Origin: CAZCFB01 sp964511535
Lineage (GTDB): Bacteria > Myxococcota_A > Polyangia > GCA-2747355 > CAZCFB01
Assembly (NCBI GenBank): GCA_964511535.1
Contig: CAZEFW010000018.1
Span: forward strand, 1-64,000
Length of the DNA stretch: 64,000 nucleotides
Reading direction: 5' to 3'
The notes beneath the pieces were generated by a model, which had not been told where the DNA came from, made no database searches, and worked only from the letters and a program-made list of their open reading frames with translations. Shown here piece by piece: positions 55,791-63,617 of the stretch. How positions within the stretch are numbered: position 1 is the first letter of the stretch; every line of letters starts with the position of its first letter. Made by a program: the position numbers and the translations under genes.

Positions 55791-57107
55791 CTACCAGAGC
55801 TTGTGCTCGCCCAGCATGGCCCTGATCTGAGGCGTCGCCCCGCCCTCCTTGAGCGTCACCTTTGCCTTGCCCTCCGCTGACAGCTTCATGTCCAGCAAGA
55901 CCTTGCGCGATATGGGCAACCCCTTGGTCTGCAGCTCATTGTCGATCTCGATGCCAGGCAGCTCTTCATCATCCATGCGCACCCGCTCGTAGCTGTCCAA
56001 CAGGGGGATCTGCAAGGGGCAGCGCACCGGCTGCTTGTCGTCCTCCGGCACCAGGCAGATTGTAGCGCTGTCCACCTGGCGGCCCTCCTCCTCGGCGATG
56101 CCGAGGTCACGGTCGGACCTGTTATGCCGCACCACGGAGCGCAGCAGCCAGCGCCCGCCGAGCTGCTCCTCCTCGAACTTCAGGTATTCGGCTTGTTCGT
56201 AGATGCCGAAGGCGCCGGGGTTGTACACCGTGGCCAGCCTGGCCAGCGCTTGCACCTTGCCGCCCGGTTGGTCCGCTACCAGGTAGTGCTCGACCATGCG
56301 CTCCAGCTCATCGCTCACTGTAAGCACCTGGGCCCTGGAAACGGAGCGACCGTCCTTGGCGCACTCGGGCGCCTCCTGCTCCTCGGGGTTGAAGCCATAA
56401 GCGTCCATGTACTCCCGCGCAAGGCACTTGCATAGCGCGTCCATGTCCGCGAACACTTCGGCGCATGGGACGAGATCCATCTGAGGCGCGACGGGGCTGA
56501 CGCGCTCGGGCGCCGCGCTGCCGGCGCTGGCTGCGACCTCGGCGAGCCGCTTTGCCACCCCCTTATGAGGCCGCAGCGCCAGCGAGCGAGAGTAGTATCC
56601 CATCGCCTTGCCCGCCTTCTTCCGGGCCTCGGCGACTCGCCCGAGGTTGTAGAGGCTGGCGGCCTTGATCCTGTCCTCGGTGGCCGCCAGGACGGAGTCC
56701 CGATTGGCCTTCCCCGCGCGCCCGTAATCGCCGGCCTGAAACGCGGCCCACCCGAGCTCGCTAAGGGCGCGGCTGTCCATGGGGATCGCCTTCAGGCACA
56801 GCTCGAACTGTTTCTGGGCCTTCGACCACTTCTTCTGGCGCGCCAGCTTGCGTCCGGCTGCCAGGGCCTTGAAGTACGCCTTGCGCTGCGCTGGCGAGAC
56901 CACCGGCGCCGGGGGATTCTGCTTCTTCTTCTCTTTCTTCGAGGCCTGTTTTTTTGCCGGAGGACTGGTGGGCGCGGGCTGCGCCTTCGTGGACGGCGGC
57001 TGCGCGGGATTTTGGGCCGGGGCGGCCGCCTTCTCCTTGCAGGCGGCGCAGAGGAGCGCGAGGCCGATGGTGATGATCGCAGCGGTGGTGGTCTTCTTCA
57101 GGTTCAT
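55791..57107 (-). CDS. TPR lipoprotein, copy 1
   Basis: A 438-residue protein. The signal peptide has lipobox LCAAC (Cys23), then a low-complexity Ala/Pro/Lys linker (QPAPTSPPAKKQASKKEKKK). TPR repeats (about 75-200) read AGRKLARQKKWSKAQKQFEL, ALSELGWAAFQAGDYGRA and ASLYNLGRVAEARKKAGKAM. The C-terminal 200 residues form a domain shared only with the neighbour (VYNPGAFGIYEQAEYLKFEE), function unknown. It is anchored to a membrane from the periplasmic side. ATG 57107 has GGAGAGG. A paralogue lies just upstream, so the pair is a tandem duplication. Confidence 0.65.
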   Translation of the reverse strand: MNLKKTTTAAIITIGLALLCAACKEKAAAPAQNPAQPPSTKAQPAPTSPPAKKQASKKEKKKQNPPAPVVSPAQRKAYFKALAAGRKLARQKKWSKAQKQFELCLKAIPMDSRALSELGWAAFQAGDYGRAGKANRDSVLAATEDRIKAASLYNLGRVAEARKKAGKAMGYYSRSLALRPHKGVAKRLAEVAASAGSAAPERVSPVAPQMDLVPCAEVFADMDALCKCLAREYMDAYGFNPEEQEAPECAKDGRSVSRAQVLTVSDELERMVEHYLVADQPGGKVQALARLATVYNPGAFGIYEQAEYLKFEEEQLGGRWLLRSVVRHNRSDRDLGIAEEEGRQVDSATICLVPEDDKQPVRCPLQIPLLDSYERVRMDDEELPGIEIDNELQTKGLPISRKVLLDMKLSAEGKAKVTLKEGGATPQIRAMLGEHKLW

Positions 57108-57145
57108 TTCGCCTCTCCTGTACCCGAAAGCTTGCAGCGCTCTCC

Positions 57146-58444
57146 CTACCAGAGGCGGTGCTCGCCGAGCATCGCCTTGACCGGGCCGTCCGCTTCCCCT
57201 GCCTTCAGCACTACCCTGGCCGCGCCCTCGGGCATGAGCTCTACCTCCAGCTTCACAGCGCGCTTGATCGGCAGCCCCTGGGTGCGCATCGACTCGTCCA
57301 GATCATCATCACCGCCTTCGAGCTCGATGCGCTCCCGGGTGTACTGGTCAAACACCGGCACCTGCAGCGGACAGGTGACCGCGCCGTTTTCGGGGATCAC
57401 GCAGACCGTGAGTCGGTGGACAGTGCGCCCCTCCTCCTCCGAGATGCCCTGGTCCCGGTCGGTGCGGTGGTGGTGCAGCAGGGAGCGCAGCACATGGCGC
57501 TCGCCCAGCTTCTCCACGGTGAAGCCCTTGTGCTGCAGCTCCTCGTAGATGCCGAACGCGCCGGGGTTGTAGACGCCGGCGAGCCGGGTCACCGCCTGCA
57601 CCTGGCCACCGGGCTGCTTCGCCACGAGGTAGTGGTTCTCCATGTGGTGCTCCATGGAGCCGATCTTCACCACCTTGACCCGCCCCACCTCCTGGCCCGG
57701 GTCCTCGCAACCGGGCTCCTCGGTCGCGGCGCCCAGCCCGTGGTCGTCGACGAATGCCTTTGCCAGGCAGCGGCACAGGGCATCCTCCGAGGGGAACAGC
57801 TTCTGGCACGGGGCGTCGGTGGCTCGCGGCGCCACCGGGCTCTTGCCACCGGGCGCGGCCGCGCCGGCCCTGGCCGCCAGCCCCGACAGCCGCGCTGCCA
57901 CTGCCTTGTGCGGGCGCAGCGCCAGGGAGCGCGAGTAGTGCCCCATGGCCTCGGCCACCTTCTCCTGCGCCTCGGCCACCCGTCCCAGGTTGTACAGGCT
58001 GGCGGCCCGAACCCGGTCCTCGGTAGTGGCGTTGACCGAGTCGCGGTTCGCCTTGCGCGCCCGCTCGTAGTCTCCTGCCTGGAACGCTGCCCAGCCGAGC
58101 TCGCTCAGGGCGCGGCCGTCCATGGGGATCGACTTGAGGGCGGCCTCGAACTGCTCCTGCGCGCCGGCCCACTTCTTTGCCCTGGCCAGCTTTCGCCCGG
58201 CCTTGAGCGACTTGAAATAGGCCTTGCGCTGCGCAGGCGTTACCACGGGCGCGGGCGGCCGCTTCTTCTGCTCCTCCGCGGCCTCCTGCGCGGGAGTGGG
58301 CCTGGCGGGCGCGGGCTTCGACTCGGGCGCATGCGCCTGTACTGGCGCAGGTGCGGGAGCGGTCGGCTTATCCTTGCAGGCGGAACCGGAGAGCGCGAGG
58401 CAGAACACGAGGGACGCAAGAGAGAGGGACAATTCGAGGTTCAT
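57146..58444 (-). CDS. TPR lipoprotein, copy 2
   Basis: A 432-residue paralogue of the previous gene. The lipobox is SGSAC, then a Pro/Ala linker (APAPAPVQAHAPESKPAPA). The TPR section has the same order: AYFKSLKAGRKLARAKKWAG, ALSELGWAAFQAGDYERA and ASLYNLGRVAEAQEKVAEAM. The C-terminal domain keeps VYNPGAFGIYEELQHKGF. Both proteins end in LGEHKLW or LGEHRLW, so the ends are under constraint. ATG 58444 has GGAG 11 bases upstream. Linkers differ most and the TPRs least. The function is unknown. Confidence 0.65.
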   Translation of the reverse strand: MNLELSLSLASLVFCLALSGSACKDKPTAPAPAPVQAHAPESKPAPARPTPAQEAAEEQKKRPPAPVVTPAQRKAYFKSLKAGRKLARAKKWAGAQEQFEAALKSIPMDGRALSELGWAAFQAGDYERARKANRDSVNATTEDRVRAASLYNLGRVAEAQEKVAEAMGHYSRSLALRPHKAVAARLSGLAARAGAAAPGGKSPVAPRATDAPCQKLFPSEDALCRCLAKAFVDDHGLGAATEEPGCEDPGQEVGRVKVVKIGSMEHHMENHYLVAKQPGGQVQAVTRLAGVYNPGAFGIYEELQHKGFTVEKLGERHVLRSLLHHHRTDRDQGISEEEGRTVHRLTVCVIPENGAVTCPLQVPVFDQYTRERIELEGGDDDLDESMRTQGLPIKRAVKLEVELMPEGAARVVLKAGEADGPVKAMLGEHRLW

Positions 58445-58507
58445 GGGAGCATCTCCGTTGCCCGGTAGCTTACACTGAACGGGCAGAGGCTTCCTGGAGG
58501 ATACGCC

Positions 58508-59752
58508 ATGCAGATCCAAACAGCCGCCGCGCTCACCCTTGTCGCCGTTCTGCTCGCCCCTGCCCCGGCTGCTGCCAAGTGCCCGCCGGGCGTGGAGTTC
58601 TGCTGGGACGCCGGATCCGGCAATCCGCCGGGAGGTTCCGGCGGCAAGAACCCGTGCTGGGATCCGGAGCGCAAGAAGGACACCTGCAACAAGCCACCGC
58701 CGCCGTGCAAGCCGGGGAGCATCACCGGCTGGAAGTTCCATGACGATCAGGACGGCAAGGACGACGGCGAGATCGCGGTGCTCGACACCAAGGGCAAGCA
58801 GAAGGCGTGCGGATCCATCACGGTGACCAAGACCGGGTACTACCGGATCTACGACCAGGAGCTGTCAGAGAGCTGCACCAAGCAGCTGGACGAGACCGGC
58901 TACGTGACGGTGAGCAACAGCTGCAACAGCGTGGGCTCCGCCGCGGAGGGCAACGCTGGCCCGTACTACGTGGTCGTGGACTCGGACAACACGCCGGCGT
59001 GCAACAAGGACACCGACTGCAAGAGCGGCCAGGTGTGCCGCACCGGCACCAACCTGGGGAAATGCTGCGTGCCCGCGGCGCCCACCTTCATGGGCACCTT
59101 CCTGCTGGTGGCGGGGGAGAAGAACCGCATCTGCATCCACCACTGGTGCCCGGTGTGGCGCAAGGCCCAGGCACAGACGCCCAAGCAGGACCCGGGTTAC
59201 ATCACCGCCGGCTGCAAGGGGATCAACTCGATCCACTTCCAGGTGGGGGCCAAGGCCCAGCTGTGCGTGGAGGACGTGATGCTCAAGCCGTGCACCTGGG
59301 GCTGCGTCAACGGCAAGTGCCTGCCTGATCCCTGCATCGCGGCCAAGTGCCCCAAGTGGTGCAAGGACGGCAAGTGCCTGGGGGACAACCCGTGCGCCAA
59401 GCTCAAGTGCGCCCACGGCTGCAAGAACGGCCGCTGCCTCCAGCCCAAGAGCGCCCCGGGCAAGGACGCCGACGGTGACGGCTACACCTTCTCGGCGGAC
59501 TGCGACGACGACGACGCGCTGGTGAACCCCGGCATGTCCGAGGTGTGCGCCAACGGCAAGGACGACGACTGCGACGGCGAGGTGGACGAGGTGGCGTGCG
59601 GCAGCGACCCCAAGGGCGCGCCGGGGGGCGGGGAGCCGGGGCTGGAGTCGGGCTGCTCATGTCGGGTCCCGGGGCGAGGAGCTGAGGGGCTCGGGGCGGC
59701 GCTCGTCCTGCTCTTGCTGCTGGCGATGCGGCGCCGTACAGGGGTGTCTTGA
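58508..59752 (+). CDS. Cys-rich secreted protein with MopE-like metal-binding motif and MYXO-CTERM-like tail
   Basis: A 414-residue protein with a signal peptide (AALTLVAVLLAPAPAAA). The N-terminal part has GVEFCWDAGSGNPPGG and a Cys-bearing domain of unknown type. The middle holds short Cys repeats (CIAAKCPKWCKDGKC, CAKLKCAHGCKNGRC). Near residue 322 come DADGDGYTFSADCDDDDA and NPGMSEVCANGKDDDCDGE, a pattern seen in MopE-like metal-binding motifs. The end has SGCSCRVPGRG, a hydrophobic helix (GAALVLLLLLAM) and RRR: a MYXO-CTERM-like sorting tail. ATG 58508 has GGAGG 6 bases upstream. The next gene has its own promoter. Confidence 0.7.
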   Translation: MQIQTAAALTLVAVLLAPAPAAAKCPPGVEFCWDAGSGNPPGGSGGKNPCWDPERKKDTCNKPPPPCKPGSITGWKFHDDQDGKDDGEIAVLDTKGKQKACGSITVTKTGYYRIYDQELSESCTKQLDETGYVTVSNSCNSVGSAAEGNAGPYYVVVDSDNTPACNKDTDCKSGQVCRTGTNLGKCCVPAAPTFMGTFLLVAGEKNRICIHHWCPVWRKAQAQTPKQDPGYITAGCKGINSIHFQVGAKAQLCVEDVMLKPCTWGCVNGKCLPDPCIAAKCPKWCKDGKCLGDNPCAKLKCAHGCKNGRCLQPKSAPGKDADGDGYTFSADCDDDDALVNPGMSEVCANGKDDDCDGEVDEVACGSDPKGAPGGGEPGLESGCSCRVPGRGAEGLGAALVLLLLLAMRRRTGVS

Positions 59753-59778
59753 CCGTATCGGGTCATATTTCCGATACT
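59749..59778 (+). promoter_or_regulatory. Sigma70-like promoter before the lipoprotein gene
   Basis: TTGACC (59749-59754), 18 bases, GATACT (59773-59778), 24 bases before ATG 59803, with AGGAG in between. The -35 box overlaps the stop of the MYXO-CTERM gene. Confidence 0.55.
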
Positions 59779-59802
59779 CTGGGGATACAAGGAGACAACC
59801 CC

Positions 59803-61038
59803 ATGAACGCCCACAGGCGCCTGTTTCTCGTTCTTCCGCTCCTGACCGCCCTGCTCTGCGCGGCCCTGCCCGGCTGCAAGAAGGAGGCGGCGAAGCCAGC
59901 CAAACCGGTCCGCGAGGACCTGGTGGCCGGCGCCGTCGAGCTGCTCGGCGGCGTGGCCCAGCTCAAGAGTGGGCGCTCATTTTCGGCCCGCTACAAGGCG
60001 AACCTGCTGGGCAACAAGATCAAGGGCACCATCAGCTACAACACCGGAGACATACGCCTGAAGTACTTCAACGCCGCCGGTGACGCCCAGATCCACCAGG
60101 TGACGGCGGCCGGCAAGTGCTGGCAGCAGTATGACAAGGTGGTCATCCCGTGCCTGGCCGAGCGGGCCACCCACACCACGCAGCTGGCGCGGCTGCTGTC
60201 CGCGTCCCACTTCTTCCCGCTGGTGGAGGCCAAGGATCTCAAGACCCGCGACGGCGAGCTGGATCTGAAGGGCAAGAAGTACAAGACCGTCACCGTCACC
60301 GCCGGCCAGGAGGTCGGCGCGCTGCTGCTGGATCCCGACTCATACCGGGTGGTGGGCATCAAGATGCAGACCAAGATCGGCGGCAAGGCGGGCGAGCTGC
60401 TGGGGCTGTTCAGCAAGTTCGAGAAGAACTGCGGCACGCCGGTGGCGACCCAGCGCGAGTACACCTTCGCCGGACAGCCGTACCTGCGGGAGGAGATCTC
60501 GGGGCTGATCTGCGAGAAGGTGGACCCGGCAATCTTCGCCGAGCCCAAGCAGGTCGAGCACCTGAAGGTGGACCTGCGGCACACGGCCAACGTGGACCTG
60601 GCCTGCTACAAGCTCAAGGGCTCACTGGACGGCCTGACCGACGCCATGGGCAAGATCGAGGCCCTGCTGCAGAAGCACGAGGTCGGCATCGAGGGGCCGG
60701 CGCAGCTGGTGCATCGCAAGGGCCCGCCCAAGTCAAAGCGTCAGGAGCGGTGGCTCACCGAAGTGTGCTATCCGGTGCAGAATAAGGCGTGGCACCTGCC
60801 CAAGGGGACCTGGGAGGGGGAGTACAAGCTGTTCGAGCGCTACGGCGATGAGTACCTGCGCGTGTTCGGCGTGGGCGACTACGCCAAGAACACCTCGACC
60901 ATGGCCGACACCCTGGTCAAGGAGGCCAGGAAGATGAAGCGCAAGCAGGTCGCCTCCATGGTCCAGGTGCTGTTCATGCACCCGAAGCACTACCCGGCCG
61001 CCCAGCGCATCAGCGAGATGCACCTGCCGATGGATTAG
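59803..61038 (+). CDS. Lipoprotein, LolA-like beta domain plus C-terminal domain, function unknown
   Basis: A 411-residue lipoprotein with lipobox LPGC (Cys25) and a short KKEAAKPAK linker. The first domain (about 40-240) has alternating strands like LolA/LolB-type carriers (GGVAQLKSGRSFSARYKANL, KGTISYNTGDIRLKYFN), which bind lipid chains; this is a weak similarity. A second part (about 250-411, with GPAQLVHRKGPPK and TEVCYPV) resembles a small ligand-binding fold such as GyrI-like. Nothing catalytic was seen. ATG 59803 has AGGAG. The hairpin after the stop is shared with the convergent radical SAM gene. Confidence 0.55.
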   Translation: MNAHRRLFLVLPLLTALLCAALPGCKKEAAKPAKPVREDLVAGAVELLGGVAQLKSGRSFSARYKANLLGNKIKGTISYNTGDIRLKYFNAAGDAQIHQVTAAGKCWQQYDKVVIPCLAERATHTTQLARLLSASHFFPLVEAKDLKTRDGELDLKGKKYKTVTVTAGQEVGALLLDPDSYRVVGIKMQTKIGGKAGELLGLFSKFEKNCGTPVATQREYTFAGQPYLREEISGLICEKVDPAIFAEPKQVEHLKVDLRHTANVDLACYKLKGSLDGLTDAMGKIEALLQKHEVGIEGPAQLVHRKGPPKSKRQERWLTEVCYPVQNKAWHLPKGTWEGEYKLFERYGDEYLRVFGVGDYAKNTSTMADTLVKEARKMKRKQVASMVQVLFMHPKHYPAAQRISEMHLPMD

Positions 61039-61047
61039 TCCAAGTTT

Positions 61048-61062
61048 GGGGACAGCGTCCCC
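61048..61062. terminator. Bidirectional hairpin between convergent genes
   Basis: GGGGAC-AGC-GTCCCC, a 6-base-pair stem with a 3-base loop, 10 bases after one stop and 3 bases before the other. Confidence 0.6.
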
Positions 61063-61064
61063 GG

Positions 61065-62504
61065 TTACACCAGGTAGTCTTTCTTCGCGTCCGCCCCGAT
61101 GAAGGCGAAGAACCCGCGCATGTTGCGCTTGACGTCCTCCAGTGAGCGCTGGGCGAGGAAGCGCTTCACCAGATACTTGGGCCGGAAGTAATACTCCTTC
61201 GGGCCGCGAGCCAGCAGATCCGCCAGCTGCTCCTTGGTCATGCTGTGGGGCACGAAGGACATCAGGTGGAACGCCGTGGGGCCGCTCAGGGTGCCGTACT
61301 TGTCCACATCGTCGAAGAACGGCGTGCCGGCCAGGGGCATGAAGTTGAGGAAGTTGCAGTAATCCAGCGGCAGGGACTTGGCGAACTTGATCGTCTCCAG
61401 CCCCTCCTCGTAGGTCTCACCCGGGATGCCGAGCATGAACGAGGCGAACACGTCGAGGCCGCCCTTCTTGGTCATCACCACCGCGCGGCGGTTGTCCTCG
61501 GGGGTCACGCCCTTCTCGATGGTGTCGAGCTGCTTCTGAACGCCCGACTCGCAGCCGAACTGCAGCCGCCAGCAACCGGCGTTCTTCATGATCTCGATCA
61601 TCTCGGGATCGATGGTGTCCACGCGGGAGTTGCAGGTCCAGCGGATGTTGATCTTCTCCTCCTTGAGCCGCTGGCAAAACTCGAGCACCCGGTCGCGGTA
61701 GAAGGTGAAGGTCTCGTCGAACATCAGGATGTGGCGCACGCCGTACCGGCTCTGCAGCCACTTGATCTCCGCCATCACGTTGTCCATGCTGCGCTCGCGC
61801 AGGCTGTTGGCCGCGTGGCAGAAAGCGCAGTCCCCGGCGCAGCCGCGCACGGTCATCATGTTCACCGACGGCAGGCACTTGTAGGAGCCGATGGCCGGGG
61901 CGTAGTCGCCCAGGTCGAGCAGGTCGTAGTCGGGGAACGGCAGGCTGTCCAGGTCGCGGCGCCAGGGCCGCTTGGGGTTGGCCACCAGCTCGCTGTCCGC
62001 GCGGTGGACCAGCCCGAGGATGTCCTCGATATCGCGGTCACCGGCCATGTGCTGGCAGATCTCCAGCACGGCGTCCTCGCCCTCCCCTACCACGGCGTAG
62101 TCGATGCCCCAGGCGTCCTCGTCGTTCAGCTTGTCCCCGCCGGTGGCGTTGGTGAAGGTACCGCCCACCACGATCTTCAGGTTCTCCGGCCCGCGGGCCT
62201 TGAGCTCCCGCGCGGCGGCCTTGGTGCGCTCCCAGGAGAACTGGCTGCTCCAAAGGCCGATGAGGTCCGGCCGGAAGTCGAGCAGCTCCCGGTACCAGTC
62301 CTCGCCCTTGCTGAAGAAGCCGTCCACGAACTTGGTCTCGTGGTCTGCCTGCTGCTTGATGTACGAGGAGATGTAGAGCAAGGACATGGGGGGCGTGGCG
62401 CCGCCCAGCATTCCGAACTTGCCGGAGATGATGTTGCTCTTGCCCTGTGAGGGCGGGTAGGTCTCGGCGTGAGACCACGGAGCTATGGCGAATGCGACTT
62501 TCAT
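61065..62504 (-). CDS. B12-binding radical SAM protein (third in window)
   Basis: A 479-residue protein. The N-terminal 180 residues form a cobalamin-type domain (GGATPPMSLLYISSYIKQQ, GLWSSQFSWERTKAAA, VVGGTFTNATGG, AVVGEGEDAVLEI). The 4Fe-4S motif is CAGDCAFC (about C222, C226, C229). Barrel motifs are FDETFTFYRDRVLEF, RWTCNSRVDTIDPEMI, QFGCESGVQKQLD and SFMLGIPGETYEEG. The set fits the BchE/methyltransferase-like class. ATG 62504 is chosen; upstream on the minus strand lies CATATATAAAGTGATC with no ribosome binding site, so this is another likely leaderless gene. GTG 62510 is the alternative start. A glycosyltransferase gene lies 80 bases upstream on the same strand. Confidence 0.82.
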   Translation of the reverse strand: MKVAFAIAPWSHAETYPPSQGKSNIISGKFGMLGGATPPMSLLYISSYIKQQADHETKFVDGFFSKGEDWYRELLDFRPDLIGLWSSQFSWERTKAAARELKARGPENLKIVVGGTFTNATGGDKLNDEDAWGIDYAVVGEGEDAVLEICQHMAGDRDIEDILGLVHRADSELVANPKRPWRRDLDSLPFPDYDLLDLGDYAPAIGSYKCLPSVNMMTVRGCAGDCAFCHAANSLRERSMDNVMAEIKWLQSRYGVRHILMFDETFTFYRDRVLEFCQRLKEEKINIRWTCNSRVDTIDPEMIEIMKNAGCWRLQFGCESGVQKQLDTIEKGVTPEDNRRAVVMTKKGGLDVFASFMLGIPGETYEEGLETIKFAKSLPLDYCNFLNFMPLAGTPFFDDVDKYGTLSGPTAFHLMSFVPHSMTKEQLADLLARGPKEYYFRPKYLVKRFLAQRSLEDVKRNMRGFFAFIGADAKKDYLV

Positions 62505-62586
62505 GATCACTTTATATATGCGATGTGGGCCGCGGTTGCCATGCCCGGAGTGCGCGCGGCCCGCGCTGCATCCCCGGGGCAGCTGA

Positions 62587-63564
62587 CTACAAGAAGGACC
62601 GTTTCTGGGCCAGGCGCAGCTTCACCGTCTCCGGGAGCCGCCCCAGATTCCACAGGTAACCCCGCGCCAGCGACAGGAAATAATCTGCCCCGGCCAGCGC
62701 CACCTTCAGCGGCAGAGTCGCCTTGCCCTTGCCCATGGCCCGCACCTTGGGCGACAGGTGCTTGTCAGCGCTGATCTTGCCGCCCAGCAGGGCCCCCACC
62801 TTGTACGGGGACGCCGCGTAGGCCAGGTCCAGCACCGGCAGCAGCGCCACCTGCCAGGCCGGCATGTTCAGCAGCGCGAAGCGGATCCGGTTGCGATGTC
62901 CCAGGAAGAAGTCACCCTTGCGGCCCCGCAGCACCAGCCGGTGCTCCACGGAGGTCTCGTCGCTGGCGAGGCAGGCGTACCCCTGGTGCACCAGGCGGAT
63001 GCACAGGTCGGTGTCCTCCATCAGGAAGAAGTAGCCCGGGTCGAACCCGCCCACCTCCTGGAACAGCTCCCGCCTGATGAAGAGGTTGCACGACGGCAGG
63101 TAGTCCACGGTGATGGTGCCGCCGTACCCCTCGGCGTGGGACACGGTGCGGGTCTCACCGTTGAGCTGCAGCACCTTCTGCCGCCACTCGGTGGCGCCGT
63201 CCGGGTACTGATAGATCTCGCCGCCCACCGCGCCCACGTCGTCGCCCGAGTCGAGCAGCGTCACCGCCGCGTCCACAACCTCCCCGGAGGGGATCACCGT
63301 GTCCGAGTCGAGGAACCAGAGCACCTCCCCGGCGGCCTGCCCGGCCCCCTGGTTCTTGGCCCGCGAGGCCCCGACGTTGGTGGTGTTGCCCAGCAGGCGC
63401 ACCCCGGGGAACTGCTCGGCGACCATCTCCGGCGTACCGTCGGTGGAGCCGTTGTCCACCACGATGATCTCGAGGTCACCCTGGCGCCCCATGGCCAGCA
63501 GCGAGGTGAGGCAGCGGTGCAGCTCCTCGCCCCTGTTGAAAGAGGGGATGATGGCGGTGATCAT
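62587..63564 (-). CDS. Family 2 glycosyltransferase
   Basis: A 325-residue cytoplasmic GT-A enzyme. AIIPSFNRGEELHRCLTSLL begins the fold. EIIVVDNGSTDGTPEM holds the nucleotide-binding Asp residues, WFLDSDTVIPSG is the DxD-type metal site, and GGFDPGYFFLMEDTDLCIRL near residue 185 is the catalytic-base ED region. About 110 further residues carry hydrophobic stretches that may dock to the membrane. It probably makes a surface polysaccharide or glycolipid. ATG 63564 has GGAG 9 bases upstream. It is divergent from a flippase-like membrane protein gene. Confidence 0.85.
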   Translation of the reverse strand: MITAIIPSFNRGEELHRCLTSLLAMGRQGDLEIIVVDNGSTDGTPEMVAEQFPGVRLLGNTTNVGASRAKNQGAGQAAGEVLWFLDSDTVIPSGEVVDAAVTLLDSGDDVGAVGGEIYQYPDGATEWRQKVLQLNGETRTVSHAEGYGGTITVDYLPSCNLFIRRELFQEVGGFDPGYFFLMEDTDLCIRLVHQGYACLASDETSVEHRLVLRGRKGDFFLGHRNRIRFALLNMPAWQVALLPVLDLAYAASPYKVGALLGGKISADKHLSPKVRAMGKGKATLPLKVALAGADYFLSLARGYLWNLGRLPETVKLRLAQKRSFL

Positions 63565-63617
63565 GTGAACGCTCCGATAGCGGACTTTTCGACCATTAGG
63601 GATAGCCTCATCCGCGC

